Assembly: GCA_002418285.1 (NCBI GenBank)
Contig: DIDT01000028.1
Location: forward strand, 1 to 26,893
DNA length: 26,893 nt
Reading direction: 5' to 3'
From: Phycisphaerales bacterium UBA5793
Lineage (GTDB): Bacteria > Planctomycetota > Phycisphaerae > Phycisphaerales > UBA5793
Part shown: positions 19,584 to 26,802 of the stretch, in pieces
Layout: each line of letters begins with the position of its first letter
How positions within the stretch are numbered: position 1 is the stretch's first letter
Translations under genes and position numbers: made by a program
The notes under the pieces: model-generated
The model's input: only the letters and a program-made list of their open reading frames with translations
Told to the model about the DNA's origin: nothing
Databases searched by the model: none

Positions 19584-19750
19584 GTGCCATGCGTTGGCAC
19601 GATTCGTGCGGCACCACAATCCTTCCGACGCAGATCGTCGGAGGACGCACTGGACTGTGCACCGCTCAATGGCAAAGGTTATTCGATCCAAGTCGAATCG
19701 GCCACCGCTGCAAGCCGCAGTTCCGGGGCCCCCTTTCAAAGCCGGGTGGC
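19584..19750 (+). promoter_or_regulatory. Structured leader / operator region before the thermonuclease gene
   Basis: The 253-nt divergent gap holds several stems. GTGCC/GGCAC is at 19584-19588/19596-19600. GCACGA-T-TCGTGC (19597-19609) lies between a TTGGCA (19594-19599) and a CACAAT (19615-19620), a weak 15-nt-spaced promoter. A strong stem is 19622-19630/19636-19644 (9 bp, one G-T pair, 5-nt loop). ATTCGA/TCGAAT is at 19681-19698. GCCACC/GGTGGC (19701-19706/19745-19750) encloses CTGC/GCAG (19708-19720). The Shine-Dalgarno starts 11 nt later. A regulatory RNA or an operator is possible; no known class is matched. Confidence 0.35.
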
Positions 19751-19775
19751 AGGAGCCCTGAGAGGAGGCAAGACC

Positions 19776-20378
19776 ATGCCCGAGATCAACGCGAACGGAC
19801 GCAATTCAGCCCCGGGCGGGGTCGCTCGGCGCGCCCGGCGGCTGCGCTGGATCGGGCGGATCAAAGTTCTCATTCTCCTTGCGGTGCTCGGGCTGCTCAG
19901 CACCCTCGATCGCGCCGGCTGGCTGCTGGCCGACCAGCCCGATGGTGATCTGTACCACCTCATTGCAGCCCAGATCGTGCGCGTGATCGACGGCGACACG
20001 ATCGAAGTGCAGATTCCCGACCATCTCAAGAACACGGAAACCACCCGCGTGCGGTTGATCGGCATCGATTGTCCGGAAATCGCCCATCCTGCATTTTCGA
20101 ACCAGCCGGCGCAGCCATTCGCGGCGGAAGCCACCGCTATGACACAGCGGTTAGTTGAAGGTCGCACGGTGCGGTTGCGCCTCGAGCCGCAGAGTACACG
20201 CGACATCTACGGCCGTCTGCTGGCTCATGTTGATCTGGAGGACGGCACGAATCTGGCTGAGCATCTGCTGAGCGAAGGGCTGGCCCGCCGCGAAGACCGG
20301 TGGAACCACTCGATGCTCATGCGCTACCGCCAACTTGAACTCGCTGCCCGGCGGGCTCACCGCGGCATGTGGCCCTGA
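19776..20378 (+). CDS. Membrane-anchored staphylococcal nuclease-like (SNase) protein
   Basis: A 200-residue protein. An Arg-rich start (9-30) leads into one hydrophobic segment (about 27-43, IGRIKVLILLAVLGLLS), probably an anchor that places the nuclease outside the cytoplasm. The SNase OB-fold domain (about 60-200) has RVIDGDTIEV (69-78), RLIGIDCPE (93-101) and DIYGRLLAHV (143-152), ending in the usual RRAHRGMW. Arg93, Glu101 and Arg147 match the catalytic Arg35, Glu43 and Arg87 of S. aureus nuclease, and Asp72/Asp74 the Ca2+ site, so it should be a Ca2+-dependent DNA/RNA nuclease. ATG 19776 has AGAGGAGG (19761-19768) 7 nt upstream; the open frame back to 19575 is not coding. nfo follows 41 nt later. 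Confidence 0.9.
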   Translation: MPEINANGRNSAPGGVARRARRLRWIGRIKVLILLAVLGLLSTLDRAGWLLADQPDGDLYHLIAAQIVRVIDGDTIEVQIPDHLKNTETTRVRLIGIDCPEIAHPAFSNQPAQPFAAEATAMTQRLVEGRTVRLRLEPQSTRDIYGRLLAHVDLEDGTNLAEHLLSEGLARREDRWNHSMLMRYRQLELAARRAHRGMWP

Positions 20379-20419
20379 TTCGATCTGCCCGGCCGCCGCT
20401 GCGCGATACCATGCCCGCT

Positions 20420-21412
20420 ATGAAAACCGACATGCTCGGCAGCCATCTCTCCGTCGCCGGTGGATACGTCAACGCGCTGCGCGAGGCCGAACGCCTCGGC
20501 ATGCAGACCGTCCAGATCTTTACCAAGAACCAGCGGCAGTGGAAAGCCAGCCCCATGGACCCGGCCGCGATGAACGACTGGCTCACGGAATTGCATCGAT
20601 TGAAGTGGACACAAACGGTGAGCCACGCGAGCTATCTCATCAATCTCGCCACGCCGGCGGATGAGCACTTCGCCAAGTCCATCGATTCGATGACGGACGA
20701 GGTGGAGCGAGCTGAGGCGCTGGAGGTGCGCTACGTCGTGGTGCATCCGGGCTCGTCGCTCGATTCGTCCGAGGAGGCGGGTATCGATCGGCTGGTCAAA
20801 GCCCTCGATGAGATCACCAAGCGCACCAGAGGGTTCAATGCGATCATCTGCCTTGAGACAACTGTGGGTGGCGGCAACCAGATCGGCGGGCGTTTCGAGC
20901 ACTTGGGAGCTATTCGCCAGCGCCTGGCTCAGCCCGAGCGTGTGGGCACGTGCTTTGACACCTGCCACGTCACGGCGGCGGGATATGACATGTCCACCGC
21001 AAAGGCCGTGAAGGCGGTTTTCGAGCAGTATGACGCCATCGTCGGGCTGGACCACCTGCTGTGCTTCCATCTGAACGACTCGAAGTTCGGAGTAGGCAGC
21101 CACCGGGATCGGCACGAGCACATCGGACTCGGCGAGGTCGGTCTGCCGTGCTTCGAGCACATCATGCGATCTCGGAAATTCGCCAGGACGCCCAAGATCC
21201 TCGAAACGGAGAAAGCGGAGACGGATGACGGCACGCCGTGGGATACCATAAACCTCAGACAATTGAGGGCTCTTGCCGAAAAGAGGAAGACCGCGGCAGG
21301 GCCACGGTCCAAAGCCGCGACCCCAAAGGCCGGCCAGCCAACCGGCAGAAAAAAAGCCGGCAGCCAGACACGCAAACCATCGCAGCCCAGGCGATCACGG
21401 AAAACCACCTGA
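20420..21412 (+). CDS. nfo: Endonuclease IV (AP endonuclease)
   Basis: Endonuclease IV cuts DNA at abasic sites in base-excision repair. The 330-residue protein starts with MLGSHLSVAGG (5-15). It keeps all nine zinc ligands of the family in register with E. coli: H69, H109, E146 (CLETTVGGG), D180 and H183 (CFDTCHVTAAGYD), H217 (CFHLNDSK), D230 and H232 (DRHEHIGLGEVG), E262 (ILETEK). After the TIM barrel (to about 287) a roughly 43-residue Lys/Arg/Pro-rich tail is added. It is absent from E. coli Nfo and likely binds DNA. ATG 20420 is chosen by homology; ATG 20411 and GTG 20369 are in frame upstream and none has a good Shine-Dalgarno. The stop overlaps the next start by 1 nt. Confidence 0.95.
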   Translation: MKTDMLGSHLSVAGGYVNALREAERLGMQTVQIFTKNQRQWKASPMDPAAMNDWLTELHRLKWTQTVSHASYLINLATPADEHFAKSIDSMTDEVERAEALEVRYVVVHPGSSLDSSEEAGIDRLVKALDEITKRTRGFNAIICLETTVGGGNQIGGRFEHLGAIRQRLAQPERVGTCFDTCHVTAAGYDMSTAKAVKAVFEQYDAIVGLDHLLCFHLNDSKFGVGSHRDRHEHIGLGEVGLPCFEHIMRSRKFARTPKILETEKAETDDGTPWDTINLRQLRALAEKRKTAAGPRSKAATPKAGQPTGRKKAGSQTRKPSQPRRSRKTT

Positions 21413-22479
21413 TGCTCCACATGCTCGACTCATCCTGTTCTGCAACCACCTGCCCGCGGTTCTCGCCGAGATTCGGGCGTTTGGCCGCATCGCTGTGTGT
21501 CGCTGCGGCCACATTGGCGTTGACCTCCTGTGGTCTGTTCCGGCAGCAGCAGCCCGGCACGGTCTCCAACGCGCCGATCACGTCCGACAACATGGCCAAC
21601 GCCGAGCAGCATGTCGAAGAGGCCGAGGCCGCGCTGAATTCGGGGGACAAGGATGCCGCGCTCGTCGCCTTTGCCGCCGCCATCGAAGAAAATCCGCGCA
21701 TCGTCCGTGCCCACATGGGCATGGCGGAGATCTACAAAGAGCGCAAGCAGTGGCCCGAAGCCGAAGTCTCTTCGCGCAAGTGGGTCGAACTCGAGCCGCG
21801 CAGCTACGACGCACGGTACCTGCACGGCTTTGTGCTCCACCAGCTCAACCGCCTGCTCGAAGCCATCCGTGAGTATCGCCAGGCGCTGATCATCGAACCC
21901 AACAGCCATGAGGCGAATCTGAACATTGCCACGGCGTACCTGCAGATGAACCAGGCGGTCGAAGCCCTGCCCTTTGCGGAGCGTGCCGTGCAGGTGCAGC
22001 CGAATCACGGACCGAGCCGGGCCAACCTCGGCGTGATCTACGCAGCGGTGGGCAACCACGAGAAAGCGGTGCAGAACTACCAGGCGGCGATGGAACTCAT
22101 GGAGCCATCGCCCGAACTCATGCTCAACCTCGTCGAGAGCCTGCGCAAACTGCAGCGCTATCCCGAGATGGTCAACACGCTCGAGGCGCTCATTCGATTG
22201 CAGCCTTCAGCCGACGCGTATGAGCGGCTTGGCTACGCCTCCTTCAAGCTGCGCGACTATGAGAAATCCGAGTCGTCGTACCGATCGGCTCTGCAGCTCG
22301 ACAAGAACTACTTCCCGGCGATGAACGGCCTCGCGGTCAACCTGCTCAACGACTACATCCGCTCAAACCGCACGAACAACGACGCTCGACAGGAAGCGCT
22401 TGACCTGCTGCGCCACAGCCTGCAGATCTCCAAGGATCAACCCAAGATCGTGGAACTGCTGAGCCGCTACGGGCGGTAG
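21412..22479 (+). CDS. TPR-repeat lipoprotein
   Basis: A 355-residue protein. A lipoprotein signal peptide runs to the lipobox LTSC (37-40), so Cys40 should carry lipid. From about residue 60 there are roughly seven TPR units, such as GDKDAALVAFAAAIEENPRI, LLEAIREYRQALIIEPNSHE, VEALPFAERAVQVQPNHGPS and YEKSESSYRSALQLDKN. The fold is a protein-interaction scaffold; partners are unknown. The layout resembles PilF/PilW-like or BamD-like TPR lipoproteins, but nothing decides between them. ATG 21412 shares its A with the nfo stop (TGATG), so translation is probably coupled to nfo. The frame is open upstream inside nfo, but the signal peptide supports 21412. It ends 5 nt before the convergent queF end. 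Confidence 0.87.
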   Translation: MLHMLDSSCSATTCPRFSPRFGRLAASLCVAAATLALTSCGLFRQQQPGTVSNAPITSDNMANAEQHVEEAEAALNSGDKDAALVAFAAAIEENPRIVRAHMGMAEIYKERKQWPEAEVSSRKWVELEPRSYDARYLHGFVLHQLNRLLEAIREYRQALIIEPNSHEANLNIATAYLQMNQAVEALPFAERAVQVQPNHGPSRANLGVIYAAVGNHEKAVQNYQAAMELMEPSPELMLNLVESLRKLQRYPEMVNTLEALIRLQPSADAYERLGYASFKLRDYEKSESSYRSALQLDKNYFPAMNGLAVNLLNDYIRSNRTNNDARQEALDLLRHSLQISKDQPKIVELLSRYGR

Positions 22480-22484
22480 TAAGG

Positions 22485-22859
22485 TCAACGGGTGCGCCAC
22501 TCCGCGGGCACGTCGCCGTGCTCGGCTCGAATGCGCGAACGGATGCCGCCCCGACCTTTCCAGTCGGTGATGATCTGCAGCCACATCGGCTTCATCAGCT
22601 CGACGAGATCATCGCGGATGCGATTGGTCACCGCCTCGTAGTAGATTCCCTCGTTGCGGAACGACTGGTAGTAGAGCTTCAGACTCTTGAGTTCGACACA
22701 CACACCGCCCGGGGCCGGCACGTATCGCAGGGTGATCACGCCGAAATCCGGATGCCCGGTCTTCGGGCAGACACTCGTGAACTCCTCGCTGACGTGTTCG
22801 ATCACGAATGGAGAGTCGGTCGGCGTTGGGAAGGCTTCGAGCAGTGCGGGATCAGGCAT
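22485..22859 (-). CDS. queF: NADPH-dependent 7-cyano-7-deazaguanine reductase QueF (preQ0 reductase)
   Basis: QueF reduces the nitrile of preQ0 to preQ1 in queuosine biosynthesis for tRNA wobble modification. The protein is the short single-domain type. EFTSVCPKTGHPDF (26-39) carries catalytic Cys31 (thioimide) and Asp38, and ELKSLKLY (56-63) is the QueF motif with substrate-binding Glu56. FRNEG (67-71) and the KGRGGI turn (101-106) are also family-typical. ATG 22859 gives 124 residues, starting just before the conserved LLEAFP. An in-frame GTG at 22904 would add 15 residues and overlap the upstream gene by 11 nt; neither start has a good Shine-Dalgarno. It is last in a minus-strand operon that starts with nfeD. 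No other queuosine gene is visible here. Confidence 0.93.
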   Translation of the reverse strand: MPDPALLEAFPTPTDSPFVIEHVSEEFTSVCPKTGHPDFGVITLRYVPAPGGVCVELKSLKLYYQSFRNEGIYYEAVTNRIRDDLVELMKPMWLQIITDWKGRGGIRSRIRAEHGDVPAEWRTR

Positions 22860-22893
22860 GGGCAATGCTACCACGCTTTCATTCGCCTGCCAT

Positions 22894-23793
22894 TCATCCA
22901 CCACCGATCGCGTCGAGCCGCTTGCTCATGTGCCGATACATCAGGGCGGCCCATCTCGAATAGACGGCGAACGCGGGATCTTCGCGGTTGAGCGCCAGTT
23001 GTGGAATGCGGATCCGTTTGAGATCGATCGGCGGTCGCCACAGGGCAAAATAGGGATCAATCGTGACGCCGGGCGCAAACTTCACGAGCATATCGCACAG
23101 TCGATCGGTGTTGATGGCATCCGTCATCCCACGGTGCTCACCGAGCACCTGGAACCCGAACTTGTCCCCATCAATCTGCAGCACCCGGCCGTCGCGCAAG
23201 TGCAGATCGGTCTTGTAGGCGATGTGCAGATCACGCTCGGGCTGGGTCAGTTCAGGATTGCTCGCCCGGACCCACGAATACACACCGGCGGCCAGCCCAT
23301 AGGAGCCAAAGCTGCCAAAATACGCCATCCGAGGTATTGAAGACGCGAAAAAGGACTGCTGCGCAGGCTGGGGTCGCTCGGTTACTTCGCTCGTTCGACC
23401 GCGCACGATGACTTCGAGATCACTTGGCGCGATGGACGCCGGTTCGCGTCGCCACAGATCGAGCAGCAGGCGTCCTTCGTGCATTCGCATGTCACGGATT
23501 TTGATCGTCGGCCCCAGCCACTCGATTTCGCTGAAAGTCGGCGCAAACGCGATGCCGCCCGCTTTATCAATCGCGCGGGCCGCGCGCTGGGCGACGGCGT
23601 CGTCAAATGAAGCAACGATCATGGGCGGCAGTACGCCCAGGCGGAGTCTGGTCGTCGCCGTGTCAGTGCCGGTCGCATCAGCGACGAGTCGGGCGTTGTC
23701 ATCGCGCGAGGCATTCTCGGGCCAGGCGATGACGGAAAGAAACGCGCGATCACCGGTCGCCGGGTTTGAGTCTCGTGCCGCCGGGCCGTTCAT
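22894..23793 (-). CDS. Protein of unknown function
   Basis: I do not recognise this 299-residue soluble protein. Residues about 17-90 alternate strand and helix, including ARLVADATGTDTATTRLRLG, PPMIVASFDDAVAQRAARAI and GGIAFAPT. This resembles the alpha/beta arrangement of the ribosomal L7/L12 C-terminal domain or a ferredoxin-like fold. Residues 90-135 are strand-rich (IKIRDMRMHEGRLLLDLW, DLEVIVRGR). A short linker is followed by a C-terminal domain (about 185-299) with DLHLRDGRVLQIDGDKFGF. No signal peptide or membrane segment is clear. Its ATG overlaps the stop of the zinc-ribbon gene (ATGA, 23790-23793), so the two are probably made together. The fold suggestion is tentative. Confidence 0.7.
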   Translation of the reverse strand: MNGPAARDSNPATGDRAFLSVIAWPENASRDDNARLVADATGTDTATTRLRLGVLPPMIVASFDDAVAQRAARAIDKAGGIAFAPTFSEIEWLGPTIKIRDMRMHEGRLLLDLWRREPASIAPSDLEVIVRGRTSEVTERPQPAQQSFFASSIPRMAYFGSFGSYGLAAGVYSWVRASNPELTQPERDLHIAYKTDLHLRDGRVLQIDGDKFGFQVLGEHRGMTDAINTDRLCDMLVKFAPGVTIDPYFALWRPPIDLKRIRIPQLALNREDPAFAVYSRWAALMYRHMSKRLDAIGGG

Positions 23794-24164
23794 GGCCGCG
23801 CTTTGGCTCGCCAGTCGCGAATCAGGTCCGCGGGCGTTCGATCCTTGTAATCCTTGAACTCACCGGCGTCGAGGTACGTGCCGCCGCAGGTGCTGCACTG
23901 TTCGTACCAGATGTGCGGCTGCAGGTGGTCGACCATGCGGATCATCGCGCCGTGGCAGCGCGGGCACTTGAAATTGCCGATCGCGTTGTTGGCGCGACCC
24001 CTGGCCGAATAGCCCGTGTCGATCGCCTCGCTGCCTCGACGGGCCCTGAGTTCCTCCTGTTCAAGGGTGTCGAACCAGAGTCCGCCGCAGCCCGTGCAGC
24101 GTTCGACCTCAATCTCCTCGAACGCCACGCTCTCCATCCCTGCCTTACACTTCGGACAGTCCAT
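23790..24164 (-). CDS. Double zinc-ribbon protein (zf-TFIIB-like)
   Basis: A 124-residue protein with two TFIIB-type zinc ribbons, each with two CxxC knuckles. The first is C3/C6 with C23/C26 (CTGCGGLWFD), the second C67/C70 with C90/C93 (CSTCGGTYLDAGEF). Both end in the family's GG-aromatic-x-D signature. Proteins of this type are common in bacteria, are assumed to bind zinc, and have no assigned activity. ATG 24164 is chosen because GGGAGG (24175-24170) lies 5 nt upstream and the first Cys pair starts at residue 3. The open frame further upstream is the shadow of the flotillin gene. It lies 46 nt after the flotillin stop and overlaps the next gene by 4 nt. Confidence 0.9.
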   Translation of the reverse strand: MDCPKCKAGMESVAFEEIEVERCTGCGGLWFDTLEQEELRARRGSEAIDTGYSARGRANNAIGNFKCPRCHGAMIRMVDHLQPHIWYEQCSTCGGTYLDAGEFKDYKDRTPADLIRDWRAKARP

Positions 24165-24210
24165 CACAACCTCCCGTCGACTGAGACTCCACTGCAACGC
24201 GAGCGAGGCC

Positions 24211-25830
24211 TCATCCGTTCCCCGAATTGTCCTTGCTGCTCGACTTGCCGTCGGCATAGAACGGCGCGATGGCCTCGTTGTTGTCACGCACCTTTCCGAG
24301 CACGCTGGGCAGTTCGACGCCGGCCTGTTTCGCCAGGTCGTGCATCGCGGGCAGCGAGCCGATGAGGCTGGAGAGGAAGTCGGCGGTTGAGCCGTTCTGG
24401 CCGTGGCCGTTACGGCCGCTGTCCCAGACGGTGATCTTGTCGATCTTGAGATTCTGGATCGCCTTGACCTGCTCGGCGACGATGTTGGGGAGTTGCTCAA
24501 TCATGAGCAATGTCGGGGCGACCTGCGGGTTTTCGGCGCACGCCGCGACGAGTTTGCGATAGCCCTCGGCCTTGGCTTCGAGCACCTTCTGGATACCTTC
24601 CGCCTCGGCGATGTACTTGGCGAGGATGGCGTCGGCGTTACCGCGCGCTTCGCGTCGCAGCTTCTCGGCTTCCGCTTCCGCGGCGATCTCGATGCGCTTC
24701 TTCTCGATCTCCTGCGGCGCGAGTTCCACCTTGGCCAGGCGAGCGAGCTCCTGCTCGCGCTCGGCAATGAGCACCGCTTCCAATGCCTTGGCCGCGGCCA
24801 CTTCGGCGCGGCGCTTGGCTTCGGCGCGGATCTCGGCGAGTTTGGCGTTCGACTCGGCGATCTTGGCGTTCGCGGTGTTTTCACCGTCAACCGCCAGCGA
24901 CTCGGCGTCGGCGACGCGAATGCGCTGCTCCTGCTCTGCCGTCTTGGTCGCGGCCACGGTTTCCGCCTTGCGCTGGGCGGTGGCGATTTCCTGGTCTCGC
25001 TTCGACTCCACTTCGCCCGTGACCGAGGCGGCTTCGAGCTTGGCCAGCGTCACGCGCTGACGGCGCTCGGCTTCCTTCTTACCTTCCGCGGCCGACGCGC
25101 TCTCGCGGGCGACGTTGACCATCTTCTCGCGGACCGCGATCGCTTCACCCGTGGCGCCGTCACGCTCCTGCTCGGACACTTCGACCTTGGCGCGGTTCAC
25201 GGCTTCAGCCGCGGCTCGCTTGCCGATCGCCTCGATGTAGCCGCTCTCGTCCGTGATGTCGCGGATGTTCACGTTGATCAGTTCGAGACCGATCTTGTTG
25301 ATTTCCTGCTCAACGTTTTCGTTGATCAGGGCCATGAACTTCTCGCGGTCCTTGTTGATCTCTTCAATCGACAACGTGGCGATGACCAGACGCAACTGGC
25401 CGAGAATGATGTCCTGGGCCTGCTCGCGGATCTTGCGATCGTCGAGCATGAGCAGACGCTCAGCCGCGTTGTTCATGAGCACCGGATCGGTTGAGATGCC
25501 GACGGTGAACGTCGCAGGGACGTTCACGCGGATGTTGTTGTACGACAGCGCGCCTTCGAGCGGGATTTCGATCACCAATGGCTCAAGGGAGATGTAGGCG
25601 TAGTCCTGGATAAGCGGCCAGACAAACGTGCCGCCGCCGTGCAGACACTTGGCCGCCCGGCTGCCGCCGACCTTACCGTAGACGACGAGGATGCGGTTAC
25701 TCGGGCAGCGGCGGTAGCGCGACGCGAGAAAGAAAGACATGAAGAGGATGATGAGCACGACTGCCGCAGGCAACCCGAACAGAAGGATCGGGTTCGTTTC
25801 CGCCACCATCAACATCGAATCGAGATTCAT
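24211..25830 (-). CDS. Flotillin-family SPFH membrane protein
   Basis: Flotillins are scaffold proteins of membrane microdomains. The 539 residues contain one N-terminal membrane segment (about 14-37), a basic turn (RYRRCPSNRILVVYGKVGG), and a Band 7/SPFH domain (about 42-200, with IRVNVPATFTVGISTDP and IGLELINVNIRDITDESGYI). A long Ala/Glu/Arg/Lys coiled coil (about 205-450) is rich in AEA-type repeats. The C-terminal oligomerisation region includes LKIDKITVWDSG, and the end is Gly/Ser-rich. Length and layout are closer to FloT/YuaG than to the shorter FloA. The ATG has a G-rich Shine-Dalgarno region (AAAGGGGGCGG). An NfeD-like gene lies 63 nt upstream, the pairing known for SPFH proteins. 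Likely an inner-membrane oligomer. Confidence 0.94.
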   Translation of the reverse strand: MNLDSMLMVAETNPILLFGLPAAVVLIILFMSFFLASRYRRCPSNRILVVYGKVGGSRAAKCLHGGGTFVWPLIQDYAYISLEPLVIEIPLEGALSYNNIRVNVPATFTVGISTDPVLMNNAAERLLMLDDRKIREQAQDIILGQLRLVIATLSIEEINKDREKFMALINENVEQEINKIGLELINVNIRDITDESGYIEAIGKRAAAEAVNRAKVEVSEQERDGATGEAIAVREKMVNVARESASAAEGKKEAERRQRVTLAKLEAASVTGEVESKRDQEIATAQRKAETVAATKTAEQEQRIRVADAESLAVDGENTANAKIAESNAKLAEIRAEAKRRAEVAAAKALEAVLIAEREQELARLAKVELAPQEIEKKRIEIAAEAEAEKLRREARGNADAILAKYIAEAEGIQKVLEAKAEGYRKLVAACAENPQVAPTLLMIEQLPNIVAEQVKAIQNLKIDKITVWDSGRNGHGQNGSTADFLSSLIGSLPAMHDLAKQAGVELPSVLGKVRDNNEAIAPFYADGKSSSKDNSGNG

Positions 25831-25893
25831 TGCCGCCCCCTTTCCGGGAACTGAACGTCATCGCGAAAACCGCCGCACGCCGGTCGAGCGCGC

Positions 25894-26565
25894 TCAGGCG
25901 TTTTCCGGGGCCACCGTCACGGTGTTGTCACGGTTGACCATCACCACTTTGATCCGCGCATGGCGCGGCAGCTCTTCGCCGCTGCTCACCGCGTTGTAGA
26001 TTCGAGCACGATCATTGACCAGGAGGCGCACCTTGCCCCGGCCCGCGCCGTGTGCCGGAATACCGGCATAAACCGATCCAGTGCAGCCGACTGCATCCTG
26101 GATGCGGATGTTGCCGCTGGCGCTGAGCAGGCCGATCGACTTGAAGAGCATGGTGAGCACCCAGACGATGAGAACGCCGCCCCCGATCGCGCAGAGGAAA
26201 CTTGGCGCAACACCCCAATCCAGCCCGCGATAGGCGCCCAAGCCGCCCCAGCCGAAACCCATCACAAAGCCGGCGATGGTCTGAATGGAGAGCACCTTGA
26301 ACGCCTGGGTCGAGTCGCCCTGGTGGTGATCGTGCGTGCCGAGATCTTCGCCGCCGCCGTGATTGCCGGCATCGAAGTCGTGCCCACCGGCGTCCATGTC
26401 ATGCCCGCCGGCGAAGTCGTGTCCGCCACCCATGTCGTGGCCGCCCATGTCATCACCGAGGCCGGCGCCAATGAGCATCAGCACCAGCCGCATGATGAAG
26501 AAGAACGAACCGGCAACGGCCGGGATCGTAAAGAGCGGAGCATAATCCGATGTCAGGATGTCCAT
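25894..26565 (-). CDS. NfeD-like membrane protein with a His/Asp/Gly-rich loop
   Basis: A 223-residue protein. There is a first membrane segment (about 13-35), then a loop (35-84) with four GHD units (42-44, 48-50, 54-56, 61-63) and eight His in all. Two further hydrophobic segments follow (about 92-114 and 118-143), and a C-terminal OB-fold-like domain (about 150-223: IRIQDAVGCTGSVYAGIP, GKVRLLVNDRARIYNAVSSG, RIKVVMVNRDNTVTVAP). The OB domain and its partner flotillin identify it as the short NfeD type without a protease domain, which is thought to stabilise SPFH assemblies. The His/Asp loop could bind divalent metal; that is inference. ATG 26565 follows GGGAGG (26580-26575) with 9 nt spacing. 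The open frame to 26688 crosses the promoter region and is rejected. Confidence 0.82.
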   Translation of the reverse strand: MDILTSDYAPLFTIPAVAGSFFFIMRLVLMLIGAGLGDDMGGHDMGGGHDFAGGHDMDAGGHDFDAGNHGGGEDLGTHDHHQGDSTQAFKVLSIQTIAGFVMGFGWGGLGAYRGLDWGVAPSFLCAIGGGVLIVWVLTMLFKSIGLLSASGNIRIQDAVGCTGSVYAGIPAHGAGRGKVRLLVNDRARIYNAVSSGEELPRHARIKVVMVNRDNTVTVAPENA

Positions 26566-26619
26566 CACGTTGCACCTCCCATCGCCGACCCCAGAATGGG
26601 CCGGCATCTGGACACTGTC

Positions 26620-26628
26620 ATTATGCCA
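26620..26628 (-). promoter_or_regulatory. Candidate extended -10 promoter for the nfeD-flotillin operon
   Basis: On the minus strand TGG-CATAAT (26628-26620) fits an extended -10 element (TGn before the hexamer), about 55 nt before the nfeD start. No good -35 is seen 17 nt further upstream. The rest of the 237-nt gap to the tRNA holds the tRNA promoter and nothing else that I recognise. Confidence 0.35.
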
Positions 26629-26753
26629 TGTTACTGGGGAGCGGACCTGTCCCCGTGCGGAGGATTCCGGACGCGTCAGCGTCGGCAACGGCGTCCCAAC
26701 GGGAAACCCGGGTCGGCGCGGAGCCCTTGCCCTCGGCTTATGCTGCTGATCAA

Positions 26754-26782
26754 TTGACCCGGGCGCGAGGGTCGCGGATAAT
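26754..26782 (+). promoter_or_regulatory. Near-consensus sigma70 promoter of tRNA-Ser
   Basis: TTGACC (26754-26759), exactly 17 nt, GATAAT (26777-26782): each hexamer has one mismatch to consensus. Transcription would start near 26789, about 14 nt before the mature tRNA 5' end. This is the strongest promoter match in the window. Confidence 0.7.
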
Positions 26783-26802
26783 CCCCGACGAAGTCTGTTG
26801 CC

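Noticed and set aside
19671..19750. Resemblance to a cyclic-di-GMP-I (GEMM) riboswitch (GGCAAAGG then GCTGCAAGCC and GCCGGGTGGC)
   Set aside because: The order of short words is suggestive, but the outer stem does not pair in the GEMM way, the first hairpin lacks the usual tetraloop, and the conserved core does not align. Kept only as an unassigned structured leader; an Infernal search would settle it.
24403..25494. 363-codon plus-strand frame opposite the flotillin gene
   Set aside because: Repetitive Leu/Gly/Phe/Asp composition produced by the complementary strand of the coiled-coil codons.
26566..26688. 41-residue N-terminal extension of the NfeD-like protein
   Set aside because: It crosses the candidate promoter, and the inner ATG has a strong Shine-Dalgarno right before the first membrane segment.
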